From: Eupeodes corollae
Taxonomy: Eukaryota; Arthropoda; Insecta; Diptera; Syrphidae
Length of the DNA stretch: 64,000 nt
Direction of reading: 5' to 3'
Assembly: GCF_945859685.1 (NCBI RefSeq)
Contig: NC_079147.1
Span: forward strand, 132,705,645 to 132,769,644
In this document: positions 1 through 10,312 of the stretch, one piece after another
How positions within the stretch are numbered: position 1 is the stretch's first letter
Layout of the letters: every line of letters begins with the position of its first letter
The notes under the pieces: model-generated
The model's input: only the letters and a program-made list of their open reading frames with translations
The model's database searches: none
What the model was told of the DNA's origin: nothing
Program-made: the position numbers and the translations under genes

Positions 1-270
1 AAGCGTATTTTAAGGATTCGTAGAGCAAGAGCTTCTAGGGAAAAAATGATGTTTGTTCAGACAGTAGACCAAGTCTAATAAGATCACCATTATGTGCTGT
101 TACAGCAAAACCAGTATATTTTTCAGTTTTTGAACCGTTGGAGAATATGAATTTCCGGTACTTATTTTTTGGAGTGTGTTCTTAAGAGAATTTGTATACT
201 GACAGTTCAAAGGATTCCGGTCTGTACATCCAAGGAGGGTTTGGAGACGATTGAATACCATTCATTTTAG
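1..270 (-). mobile_element. LINE RNase H fragment (I/R1-like clade)
   Basis: Read on the minus strand, about 200 bases encode a decayed RNase H start: IFSNGSKTEKYTGFAV followed by GDLIRLGLLSEQTS. This matches the usual IYTDGSK...GFAV...LS..TSVFAAE pattern of the RNase H domain at the C-terminal end of I-clade LINE ORF2 proteins. The catalytic Asp of the DGSK motif is replaced by Asn, and stops interrupt the frame, so it is a dead relic. It is cut by the window edge. The clade assignment is tentative. Confidence 0.5.
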
Positions 271-820
271 TAGGCAAGCTAAAAATTATATTGTATCTTT
301 ATTTATAATGAATCTTGACGGAAACAATAGTTAAAGTTGATTCTTCATATCTCGTCAAGTGAAGCAATCCGGATTTTAATTTTTGAATGTGTTGATTGAT
401 CGGTTTACAGCTTGATGATTAGTTGGTTTTATTATGTCTAGTGTTAATTTTGGACAGTTACCTTAAATGCTGAACCCATAATGTATTTTGTTTAATATTA
501 AGATATTTGTAAGATAACTTAGTGTGTTTATGTGAATTTAACATTTTTCTTACATGAGAAATATTTCATTACATTCAGCTTTGCAGAAAGTGTTCCTTTT
601 AAGTCTAATACAAAATTCTGATCACTTAAATTTATTGTTAAGGTTTAATCCTGCTATACACCTATGAACAGGTTATAATTCTACATCATTTAAACTTAAT
701 TTTTAACTGGCACAAGGTTTTTTTCTACATATATGTGAAGTGTTTTACATTTTTGTATTCATATATTAGCTCCAGAAAAAGTAGACCAATCTTTAATATC
801 TTAAAATAAATTTGCAAAGG
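271..820. other. AT-rich non-coding stretch
   Basis: No reading frame, RNA gene or repeat structure that I can support. It is probably intronic, because the downstream Rga exon at 3388 begins with a splice acceptor. Confidence 0.4.
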
Positions 821-825
821 TAGTT

Positions 826-1640
826 TTGGGTATTGTCAAGTCATTTTTTTGGGCCATATCATATAAAGCGGAGTCGGCTAGATATGGCATTAGTGATGAT
901 GCGGCAAAAGCAATGGAATCTAATGACACTTCCGTAATTGCATTTGATCTTATGAAAACCTTGCCAACTCCAGTCATTTCAAGGGGTATGCGCTATAATA
1001 AGAGGCAGTTTTGGACGAATTGTCTAGGTATCCATGACATGATAAAGAAGAAAGCTTACATATTTTTGGGATTAGTCGGTTGGATCAAGAGGTGTCCCAG
1101 AAATTGGCTGCAGCTTATTGCATTATATCAAAAATTTTGTGAGTACCTCAAATTTAATTATGTACAAAGAACAGTGTGGTCCGCAAAATAGGAATATTAT
1201 TTTGGGCCAATATATTGTTTAAAATTGGTCACAAATTTGTATTGAGTAGAAATTCTTACTTACCTTGTGATCAAGACTTCGGTCTTATCAAAAAACAAAA
1301 GAAGTATTTAAAAGACATTTTTGGTATAGGGTTATAGCAGCAGCAAGAAAGAAGGATCCATTTAAAATTATTGTTATGGATGGATCTGGGATGTTAATAA
1401 AGGAAAAGTGGAATGGCTTAAGATTCAATGGCTTCAATTTTTGAAAGGGGGTCTCTTTTCTAACAAGACAGTAATAACGAAGACGTGCTATTTGAAATTG
1501 TGATATTAAAAAAGATTATCTACAGTAATCACAGATCTCGAATTAACGTTTCCAAAAGGAAATGCCGTAAGTGAAGGGAAAAAGAAAGATTTACTCGACT
1601 TACTAAACCCCGAGTTACCAGGACTTTTATAGGTACTTGA
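826..1640 (+). pseudogene. Decayed DUF7869-like mobile-element protein
   Basis: The first 120 codons read openly and include VIAFDLMKTLPTPVIS, then a KRQFWT..LGIHD segment. After a frame change near 1160 the sequence gives EQCGPQNRNI, and further on SYLPCDQDFGLI, then WYRVIAAARKKDPFKI. This order (LPTP, KRQ.W...GIHD, SDQCGGQNRN, H.YL.CD.DF..I, W..VI..A) is that of a widespread insect protein family I know as DUF7869, often found in transposon-rich DNA. Several frameshifts and stops are present and no start codon is convincing, so it is a fossil, not a gene. The family name is from memory; a protein-profile search would settle it. Confidence 0.5.
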
Positions 1641-3387
1641 CAACTGTTTCTACAGACAGCGACGTTAGCTTAGTTGAATTAGTACATGATAATAAAGAGT
1701 GATAGTTTCATAGCAGTCTTAATTCATAACTTGTTACTATTTTATACTAAGAAATTCATAATAAAAAAAATGTAATAACTTGTATTTTTAATTTTTTGTG
1801 TAACCAACTTACTTTTTAAAAATTATTTCTGTATCCAGAAAGCAGAAGTGGTGTAAGCCACACAAAACCCAGTAAATCACACATTTACAGAAGATTAAAA
1901 TTTTTAAATAAGAGATATTCCTCCAGACATGCCAAATCTGAAGTTTTGTAGGCATTATTTTAAATAGGAAACCAATAATAAACAAATGTTTTTCTTCAAT
2001 TTCTTTAACCGTGATTTTCCCAATAATTATTACAATTTGGGGTTAAGCCACTTCTGCTCTCAATGCCTCAAATGTACTTCTATTCTATCAAATACTTTTT
2101 CTAAGTCCAGTGAGATAATTAAAAAATAGTTTTTGGCTGAGATATAATTACATATATACTTTTGTAAAGTAATTTTTGTAACCTTGTTGATGCATCGGAA
2201 AACATTTATTTAGCTTATTATTTTATATTTTGTTTTAATAGATAAATATGCCTTTAGTATCCTGCAGTGATAAGGTGATTGACGACAATTGAAAGTCAAA
2301 TTTGATTCAATAAGATAATAGTCAAAAAAGCTGTCACAACAAAAATTGTATAGTTATTTTCCAACAAGTATGTCGTTTCTGAATAGATATACCAGATTCT
2401 TTCAAAAACAAATGTAATATTCTCAGTAACCTTTTTCCGAAAAAAAAACATTCTTGTGACCGACTTACCTTACGACATTTAAAAAAAACTCAAGAAACAT
2501 CTTTTGTTTAGATATTTGTATGGATCATTTTAAATTTTCAAGATTTCAACAATGCATTGTGAAAATTCTAATTTGAAATTGTTCAATAGAATTGAATTGA
2601 GTTGAATCATCTTACAAAATTATTAAATAAAACCAGTAGTTCATTGTACTTTGGTAATTATAGATATGAGTTCATATTGCAGTATCTATTTGTAAGTGCA
2701 CGTAGGAGATTGTTTTACTTCATTAATTTTTAAGCCAAGAGCAAGTAATTATCAACTCTTTGATAATATAAGAGAGGCGAACATTTTCAAATAAAAGCAA
2801 TGTGGACTTGATATTCTTAGTTTCAAATCTATATCTTAAAATAACAGCACTAAGCTAAGAGTTTTTAAATAGTATTAAAAGAAATATATATATAACATCT
2901 AAAAATGAAGGCTTTTATTTCATCTGGGCCAAAGAACAATGAATCTTCTGAGATTAGAGACATGGGGTTTAGTATATTTTTTCTAAATTACTGGTCTAGC
3001 AACCTAAAGGTGTGAAAAGTTTGGTATTCAAAAATAAATGTTTTAATTTTATTAAAATATTTGTTATCACAAGTATTGCTATTATCAACGATTCTTAGTA
3101 AATTTTTAGCGCCTTGCAAGAAGTTAAAAAAAAGATCACTAAGAGTGTCATTTGAAGAATATTTTTGTATGTGTTTACATCTCACTCAGTTCTCAGGTGT
3201 ACACCATTTTCTCCATTTCTATCATTTGCATGTTAAACTTTATCGTTACTTTCCTATACAAGTTCATACCCATATGGTTTATAATAAATTCTAACAACTG
3301 ATTAATTTAACTTAATAAATTATTTGTTTATTTATGTGTTCAAAAAAGCAACTTAAGTAATCTCGAATATTTTTCTTTCATTTCCAG
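1641..3387. other. Intronic AT-rich sequence upstream of Rga exon
   Basis: Very AT-rich, with no open frame that looks like protein. It ends at the polypyrimidine tract and AG (3386-3387) of the Rga acceptor. No earlier Rga exon is recognisable anywhere upstream in the window. Confidence 0.5.
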
Positions 3388-3859
3388 AGCACAAGATGTT
3401 GATTACAGTGTCCCGCCTGAATACTTGATCAACTTCGCGATAAGAGATAAACTGTCGCACCCCGTTCTGAAAAAATTGCAAGAAGACCTGTTGTTCTTTC
3501 TATTCTATACGAACATTGGTGATGTTATGCAATTAATGGCTGCTGCTGAATTGTTAGTATAAAATTTGTTTCTTTATAAAGTTGGCGAAATAATACAATA
3601 TATTTTAAATATTTGTTTTTTTTTTATATATAGACATAATCGTGAATGGCGGTATCACATAGAAGAGAAAATTTGGATAACTCGAATTCCGGGGCTTAAT
3701 CAATATGAAAAAAATGGTACAAAAGAACGAGGAACCTTTTATTACTTCGATGCACAGACTTGGAGACGAATGTCCAAGGTTTTCCAAATCGATGCCGAGA
3801 AATTAGATAAATGTCCCAATATAAGTGCGTTTATGAACTTAAATGGACAGTCTGTATAA
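3388..3859 (+). CDS. Rga: CCR4-NOT subunit Regena/CNOT2, C-terminal two exons
   Basis: Two exons, 3388-3552 and 3634-3859, joined by an 81-bp GT-AG intron, encode about 129 residues ending at TAA 3857-3859. They form the NOT2/NOT3/NOT5 C-terminal box. The first exon reads DVDYSVPPEYLINFAIRDKL, then EDLLFFLFYTNIGDVMQL. The second reads NREWRYHIEEKIWITRIPG, then KERGTFYYFDAQTW and KLDKCPNISAFMN. CNOT2 is a scaffold subunit of the CCR4-NOT deadenylase; this box pairs with CNOT3 and docks on CNOT1. CNOT3 differs (it has a WF.RHEEP-type segment), so CNOT2 is preferred. The N-terminal part lies outside the window or beyond a long intron. The frame is intact with no sign of decay. Confidence 0.92.
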
Positions 3860-3945
3860 TAATAAAAAAAAAAAAAAAAAAAAACAAATCGAAAAAAAAA
3901 ACTTTTTTTTTTGATCTTGAAAAAAAACATGAACAAATCAATAAA
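3860..3945 (+). terminator. Rga: Rga 3' UTR with polyadenylation signals
   Basis: AATAAA occurs at 3861-3866, directly after the stop, and again at 3940-3945. A long A-run (about 3863-3883) lies between. The second hexamer is the more plausible signal because the first leaves almost no UTR. The A-run is genomic and could prime oligo-dT internally in cDNA data. Confidence 0.5.
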
Positions 3946-5885
3946 ACCGAAAATATTTAAATCATTTTAGATTCAGATATTTTATTTTTGTACAAGTTTA
4001 GATTTACAGCTAAGTTCAGATGCGGTTTACCAACAATGTGCTCTGTATGAAATCCTGAAATCTAGAGGAAAACATCATGTTATATTATATTTTTGTAAGA
4101 GATATACTTTGCTATCATATACAAATGTTGTTTCGATTATTTATATCCTTACTTGTGTTACAAGCTAAAAATAGAATCCTTTTTAAGTCCAGAGCTCCAG
4201 AGAACGCATTGTTGTAGAAATGAATCAGTATTGAGATCCGGTTTTCGTTGATTGAAGTAAGGAATCAATTTTTGGTAAAATCCAAAAATAGAAATAATTT
4301 AAATTAGGTATAATTAATATTAAAATTAGTTTAAGTAACAAAATAATGTCTTAATGAATGAAGTGAAAAATAAGTTTTTTGTTTTCTTAAGTACGATGAA
4401 TTGAATTATTTATTACGTTATTTGCATCCAAATGTTCATTGATTGAGATTTAATTTTTAAATCTAAGGATTTCGAAATTACAGCTTTTCAAGAATTGGCT
4501 AAATAACGATTTTTACTAATGTTGTCGATCGGAAGTTCCATTGGACGAAATTCAGGGCATGCCATTTGAATGCGATGCTCTGCGATTAAGTACTTGTATT
4601 GGTTTGATTTTTGACAGATGCAAACAAATTTTTCTTCGAAGCCCTCCGACAGGTTTTTAATGCGGAAACTGCTTTCGGAGACCGATGATTTTTTGTATAT
4701 GTTTAACTACTCTAAAGAATAGGAAATGCATTTGTATGTTCTATAGTTTTGAATTAAAAATCGGTTAATCTTATTACATTTCTTTAAAACGATATTGCAA
4801 TATAACTGCAAAATTTTTCTTTTCTTAAGAAATAAGTCACACAACTTCATGTATTTGTAATGGTTTTAACGCAAATGTTCTTAATTTTATAACAAAAACA
4901 TCGGATGATAGATATATCGGTTTATTTGCACATGCAAATCTACATCGGACCGAAATTGAGTTTCCGACGAAGATTGCGTTGCGGAGAAAATTAAATAAAT
5001 TATTATCTTATATTTATTATATTATTATATATTATACTCTTGTTTACAAAAATATAAGAAATTCTTTATTTATTGGAACACACCCTCAAATAAAAAACTT
5101 AAACCATTCGTTTTCCCACTGGCAAATCTTCGGAACATACCAACAAAATTATTTTTCTACCCTTAGTTTAAAAGTTAGTGCACATACCTTTTTATAGCAA
5201 ACCTTGAAAACCGAAAATATGAATGAAGTTAACTTACACCCTAAAAAATAGACTGGAATTGTTTGTCACCGTCTCCGTAATTCCGGGTAGACAAAGCGTT
5301 GGAATATATTTGATTCATAAACAAAATTATTTGGTTTTTGTACCGTGCTATAAAAATGAAAAGTTGAGTAAAAGTTGATTAACACGTACATATCTGAATA
5401 GATCAACAAAAGTGGATTGAGGAAGAGAATTTTACAATGGATACTCTTTTTTACTTCCTGTACAAATATTATACATTTTTCACAGTACATTATTGCCACA
5501 AGCTTACATGAAATGAATCAAAACAACCCAACAAAAACTATAAAATAGTAAGTAAGTTTTAGAATATTTTCTGAAAATCAAATTTTAAAATGAAGAAATT
5601 TAAATGCTTATGTTACATTCATAAAATTGTTGCAACAGTGATGCAGGCGAAGATGCTATAATAAAGGTGACAACTTTTGTCCTTGCTATAATTTTTACTT
5701 CTGCAATTCTCTATTTTCCTATAATGCAGAAATTAATATCTTCATATATTCATTGCAAATATGTAGGTTCATACAAATCAATTTAAATTTCTGAAGTAAG
5801 TGTGGAAACACGACAATTTCTGATAACAATCATAAAGGGACCGTGATATAAACTATCATAAAAACACCAGTTTAACTAAATAATA
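3946..5885. other. Intergenic AT-rich DNA, no gene seen
   Basis: Only short frames without protein-like composition. I found no repeat that recurs elsewhere in the window. Confidence 0.4.
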
Positions 5886-6190
5886 TGGGGCATATTCTTG
5901 CTAAGTTGTTATTAATCAAGTCCTGAGTTTAGGCTATTTATAAATAAATTTAAACCTAAGTTTAGGGCTTAATCTGTGGTTTAACGATAAACATAGAAAT
6001 TGCTGTGTTTAAGTTGTTATCACAGCCAAATGTCATATTTATTTTTGTTTGTGAATTGAAAAGCTGAAATTATATCAAATAAAAATGTCTATTGATACTC
6101 CAATTGAAGAAGATATGGATTTCTTAGAGGAGTTTAAGTTATTTGGTGTACTGCAAAAGAAAAAGAAATATATACAAAACACGGTTCAAT
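5886..6190 (+). mobile_element. Fragment of a second PIF/Harbinger element (5' end)
   Basis: From ATG 6084 the sequence encodes about 37 residues including MDFLEEFKLFGVLQKKKKYI, the kind of N-terminus seen in insect Harbinger transposases just before the helix-turn-helix. It stops at 6196. A stretch beginning GGGGCATATTCTTGC near 5886 could be the terminal end of the element. It is separate from the 6387-8992 element, which has its own N-terminal region near 6600-6720, unless the two were once one gene split by an insertion. A short GGTTCAA occurs at both sides of that gap (about 6183 and 6701). Confidence 0.4.
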
Positions 6191-6601
6191 TTATTTGAAT
6201 TAAGCGACAATAATTTTTAGGAATGATATCGTTTGGATAAAGAAACAGTCTCAATTTTTTTTAATTTTATTATTATATTATACATCCAATTTGAGGAATC
6301 ACTTCACAAAACAACAAGTTTGAAAATATAACAGTATTTTTGGCTTTGACTTATCATTTGAAGTAGAATACAACCTTAAACTCTATCAGTCTTATTTAAA
6401 AACGCTGTTTAGAGCCTACATAAAGTTATGTAATCTCTATAATGCCTCTAAACGTAAAAATGCTATTTATAAAACTTATGCAAGGTTGCATAGTCCCATA
6501 ATAAGCTAAAGGCGTTTTGAGGTTGAATAGAGCCTACATAAGGAAATTATTGTTGTTATTATTTCGTAAATGTCATTTTGATTTCTCTCCATTATTTAAA
6601 T

Positions 6602-7804
6602 TTAAAAGAAAACAATAATGCCTTTAAAATTTAGCTCATTTATTAACGATTTTAATAATTTAATTTACCAACTCTGAGAAGTCGGAAAGTTTATAAAAAA
6701 AGGTTCAACCCAATGAGCCTAAGAAACGAAGAATTTAAAAAAAAATATATAGATTTTCAAAAAGGAATATAGTAAAAATAATTGAAATTATCCGTTCGGA
6801 TTTTAGCAGCGACAATAGAAGAGGCCACATCCCCATAGATATCCAAGTAATGGCTTGGCTGCAATAAGATATTGGGGACGGAATGAGGTAAGTTTGTACT
6901 AAATGTTCACACCAATTCGAAATCCGTACCTTTTATGATTTGTTTATAGATTCAAGCGATGGAGCAGACATCCATGGATTTAGCCAACCTACGCTTTGCC
7001 AAATTTGCAAGCGAGTGGCAAGAGCATTAGCTACCAAAAGACCTTTGTTCATTAAAATGCCAACTTCTTTTTCGGACCAGATAAGAACTATGAACAAATT
7101 CTCTCAAATACGAGAGTTTCCAAAGGTGGTTGGGGCCATTGACTGTACCCATATAAGGATCCAAAAAGTAGGTGGCCCATCAGGGCAGTACTATATTAAA
7201 AGAAAAGGGTACTACTCGCTGAATACGCAAGTAGTGTGCGACGCATCCCTTAAAATTAATGACATTGTTTGCCGCTGGAGAGGCAGCACTCATGACTCAC
7301 GAATTTTTAGGGAAAGCAGAATCAAACAACGATTTGATGATGGGGAGTTGAATGGTCGTCTGCTTGGGGATGGTGGGTACCCTTGTACTAATATCCTCTT
7401 TACCTCCGTTTTGAATCCTCGAACGGATCCTGAAATAAGATACAATATAGCTCATATAGCTACTCGTAACACGGTGGAAAGATGCTTTGGCGTGTGGAAG
7501 CAAAGATTCCGCATTTTGTTAAGAAATATAAGGTGCTCCTTAGAAAATGCCAAAACAACTATTATAGACTTAGCAGTTCTTCATAACTTGGCAATTGATT
7601 TGCAGGATGTTCTTCCACTCACAAGTATAAAATTAAACAAAATTAAAAACCTTAATAATATTTTTTGTTTAAATAGATGATGATATGAACGATGACAATC
7701 AAGCAGATTCAACTGAAAATCAAGAAAGATCGCAACAGGAAGGAAGCAACCAAAATCTCACACGGCATGTATTTATTGAACAATACTTTTCCACTCGCAA
7801 TTAA
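6602..7804 (+). pseudogene. PIF/Harbinger (HARBI1-like) transposase, frameshifted
   Basis: Three exons are visible: up to 6887, 6950-7624 and 7677-7804. Exon 1 holds RFNPMSLRNEEFKKKY, RFSKRNIVKIIEIIRSDF, then AAIRYWGRNE. Exon 2 carries the nuclease core: VVGAIDCTHIRI (first catalytic Asp), RGSTHDSRIF, LLGDGGYP (second Asp) and NTVERCFGVWKQRF (Glu). Exon 3 ends HVFIEQYFSTRN, a typical tail. Breaks: an extra AT near 6746-6751; a 5-bp tandem duplication TGGCT TGGCT (6851-6860) between QVMA and AIRYWG; and a further one-base shift just after the exon 2 acceptor. The DDE motifs are preserved, so decay looks recent. The family cuts and pastes DNA together with a Myb-like partner protein. Confidence 0.85.
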
Positions 7805-7995
7805 TAAAACATTCATTTTCTTATGTGTCTTTTAAATATATTTTTATTGGGAAACATTAAAGAAACTTAAAACTATTAAAAACATTAACGTCACTAACAA
7901 AACTAAAGAAAAACATGAAACAAAAAGAACACTTATAAAAAACAAAAACAAATTCATCATGGACGGAATGGAAAATAATAGCTAAAAATCACACA

Positions 7996-8740
7996 CTACA
8001 GCGAAAAGTGCTCTTCCAATTTTCTCATTTTGAGCTGGTGTATTTCTTCTGTATGCCTCCTTTCCATCTCAAGCATTTTCTCCCTTTCCAAATGTTCCAT
8101 ATTTAATGTTTTTAATTTAATCTCCCGCTCCATTATTATGCTTTTCATTTTTTCGTCGTGCTCAAGCTGCATAAACTCTTTTTCGGCTCTCCGATTTGCC
8201 ATAGCGAACTGAAACAATTCATTTTTGAGGAGTTCGCTGTCTTTGCAGTTAATCTGATAAAGAAAAAAATAATATTATTCAATGACGAAGAGAAATGCAT
8301 GTAATGTGCTACCTTCCGTTTAAATGATCCACCACCTGTTGCTCTCAGGTTTCTTGGGAAGGCCGACATCTCTGCTCTGGCCTTCATTTTAGTTCCTCGC
8401 CATTGAGCCTGAATTTGAGATGTTTCCCTAATCGTTGCGCTTAAACTGTTGAAACTGAAAATCATTGCAAACAAATTAGTAAAAAACAAAGATTATCTAT
8501 ATTTGTACATACCTATGGGTTATTTCACGCCAGGCGTCTCTTTTTATGCGGGATGTGTTGGTGTCAACATTTTTATTTTCAATAATTTCAATTTTGTCTT
8601 CTATAAGCTGTCGGAGGAGTATCTAAAAGAAATGTAAGAAGTTTTATTGATTTCATTCAAAGGTTCTTACCACTGATATTACTTACTTTATCGGACGAAT
8701 CCCAATTCGGGGTACGAGACCTTTTTGATTTGGATTCCAT
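7996..8740 (-). CDS. Harbinger-associated Myb/SANT-like DNA-binding protein
   Basis: Four exons on the minus strand, 8740-8687, 8622-8513, 8454-8313 and 8253-7996, all with GT-AG borders and compatible phases, give 187 codons without a stop. Residues about 10-80 form a zeste-type Myb/SANT domain: NWDSSDKILLRQLIEDK, IKRDAWREITHSFN, then QIQAQWRGTKMKARAE, with conserved tryptophans. It is followed by a GGG linker and a C-terminal charged coiled coil (about 105-185, EFMQLEHDEKMKSI and similar). In Harbinger transposons such a protein binds the element ends and helps import the transposase. It lies tail to tail with the transposase. Intactness beside a broken transposase is unusual. Alternative: a domesticated host gene. 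Confidence 0.82.
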
Positions 8741-8992
8741 TTTTGCACAACAAAAGCACAACACAAATTTCTATATTGTGTTTGTTATGACAAACAGCTG
8801 GTTTGATAGACAGATAAATGGAATAGATTGCTCCATTTTGCTACTTTTTTTTGACATAAGCATTGTATAACTAAAATGTATTACAGAATTTTTTATAAAT
8901 GAGAATTTTCGCAACGTTACATAGAGCCTACATAAATCCTTATGCACTGTATAACTATTCATCTGTTTAGCGAATTCTCTTAAATAAGACTG

Positions 8993-9370
8993 TTGTGTTT
9001 ATACCAAATACAAAATTCTCATAGTAGCACAGTTTTATTATTTATTGTACTACACAAATGTAACATCAAAAATATTCTACGAACAGTCCCAGACGATCGT
9101 CGGTAGATACATGTACATATATCAATAGAAAATTCGATGCCTCAATTTCAGACAGATGGTGATCCAGATACCTTTTTGTTAGTGTTAAGGTTGAATTTGA
9201 AGGAACCACAAAATATATTTTCAATTTGTAGTTTTTTGGTAAAAATTTGATGAATTAATGAAATTATGCGTTGAATAGCTACTTTTTACAATAATTTTAT
9301 TTTTTGCCAGCTATCTAAATTTAGCCATCGAACTCATGTAAATTCATTTATCCCTATTCAACACAATGGG
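8993..9370. other. Short intergenic stretch, nothing recognised
   Basis: No coding potential or repeat that I can support between the Harbinger element and the inverted-repeat element. Confidence 0.35.
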
Positions 9371-9932
9371 CGTTTTTCTTTTTTAGTTCAGAGCTGAGCT
9401 CTGAGCATACTCTGGAGAACAGAGTAGAGTAGAGTAGAGTTCTGAGCAGAGTATGTTCAGAGCTCTCTGATTTAATTATGAAACAACTTGAGCACTAAAC
9501 TGTCATGATTTTAAATGTCGTCTGTTTGAAGGCATTCAAAATTCTCCTTAATCAAATTAATTAATAAAACAATCATAGCGTTGGTCCATTTGACGCCTGA
9601 AATAAATTTGATTCATAAAAATGCTATATGCAATTAGTTTTTCCAAAATTATCTTACCTTCTACACCAGAGCAACCAGCCTCTTCCGCCATTTTTATTGT
9701 TTTGATGATGATTTTTTTTTATTTCCCGGCTTTCAGATATCAAATTGTTTGTGCTCAGCATTTTACTCCGTTTACTCTGTTATTTTATTCTGAGCTCACA
9801 GAGCGCGCTCTGAACATGTTTAGAACTAAAAAAGAAACACGAATTTGAAGCTCTGAACGCTCAGAGCTCAAAAAGAAACACAATTATTTTTTTGACAGTT
9901 CGAGCTCTGCTCTGAACTAAAAAAGAAAAACG
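9371..9932. mobile_element. Foldback/MITE-like element with GAGCTC-rich arms
   Basis: The ends are inverted copies: CGTTTTTCTTTTTTAGTTCA at 9371 continues GAGC-T-GAGCTC, and the complement of the right end (9932 leftwards) gives the same with one mismatch over about 31 bases. Each arm is rich in overlapping CAGAGCTCTG and AGAGTAG units (GTAGA repeats at 9422-9440), and a third degenerate arm copy lies near 9800-9880. No transposase is inside. It lies about 380 bp upstream of the asl start. No target duplication was recognised. Confidence 0.6.
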
Positions 9933-10312
9933 TAATGTATCTGTGACACAAAAATGTTATCAAATTAAAGTTGTAGTAGCTCTGAAATAGGCCCAGTTTA
10001 AGTTGCAATCGAATTAATCATCTCCGACATTTTAAATGTCAAAATGACATAACAAATGTCTAAATTCTAAAGCAACGTTATACAAAATTTGTATTATCGT
10101 TTGTTTTTTGTTATTTGTTTGTTAAATTTTAATAAATTAGAAAAACTAGAAAAATATTAATTAACTTCAATTAATTTTAAATTAATAAGAAGGATGACAT
10201 CGTACACATTCTCTTCATAAACATGTGATATAGAATCTATGATTTTTGACGGTTAATGCTTGTTGTTTATACTTTTTTCAAAAACCTTTCTGTTTAAAAA
10301 CATAAATTCAAA
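9933..10312 (+). promoter_or_regulatory. asl: Presumed promoter and 5' UTR region of asl-like gene
   Basis: This interval must hold the start of transcription of the gene beginning at 10313 unless an unseen 5' exon exists. I see no clear TATA box or initiator and mark it by position only. It is very AT-rich. Confidence 0.25.

Larger units (their letters stand above)
6387..8992. mobile_element. PIF/Harbinger transposon with two genes
   Basis: A 2.6-kb element bounded by a 13-bp inverted repeat, CAGTCTTATTTAA at 6387 and its complement ending at 8992. Subterminal copies of TAGAGCCTACATAA occur near 6409, 6529 and 8922. Inside are the two genes diagnostic of this superfamily: a DDE transposase on the plus strand and a Myb/SANT-like protein on the minus strand, arranged tail to tail. 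I could not find the expected 3-bp target duplication, so the exact ends are provisional. The plus-strand gene is broken; the minus-strand gene is intact. Confidence 0.7.
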
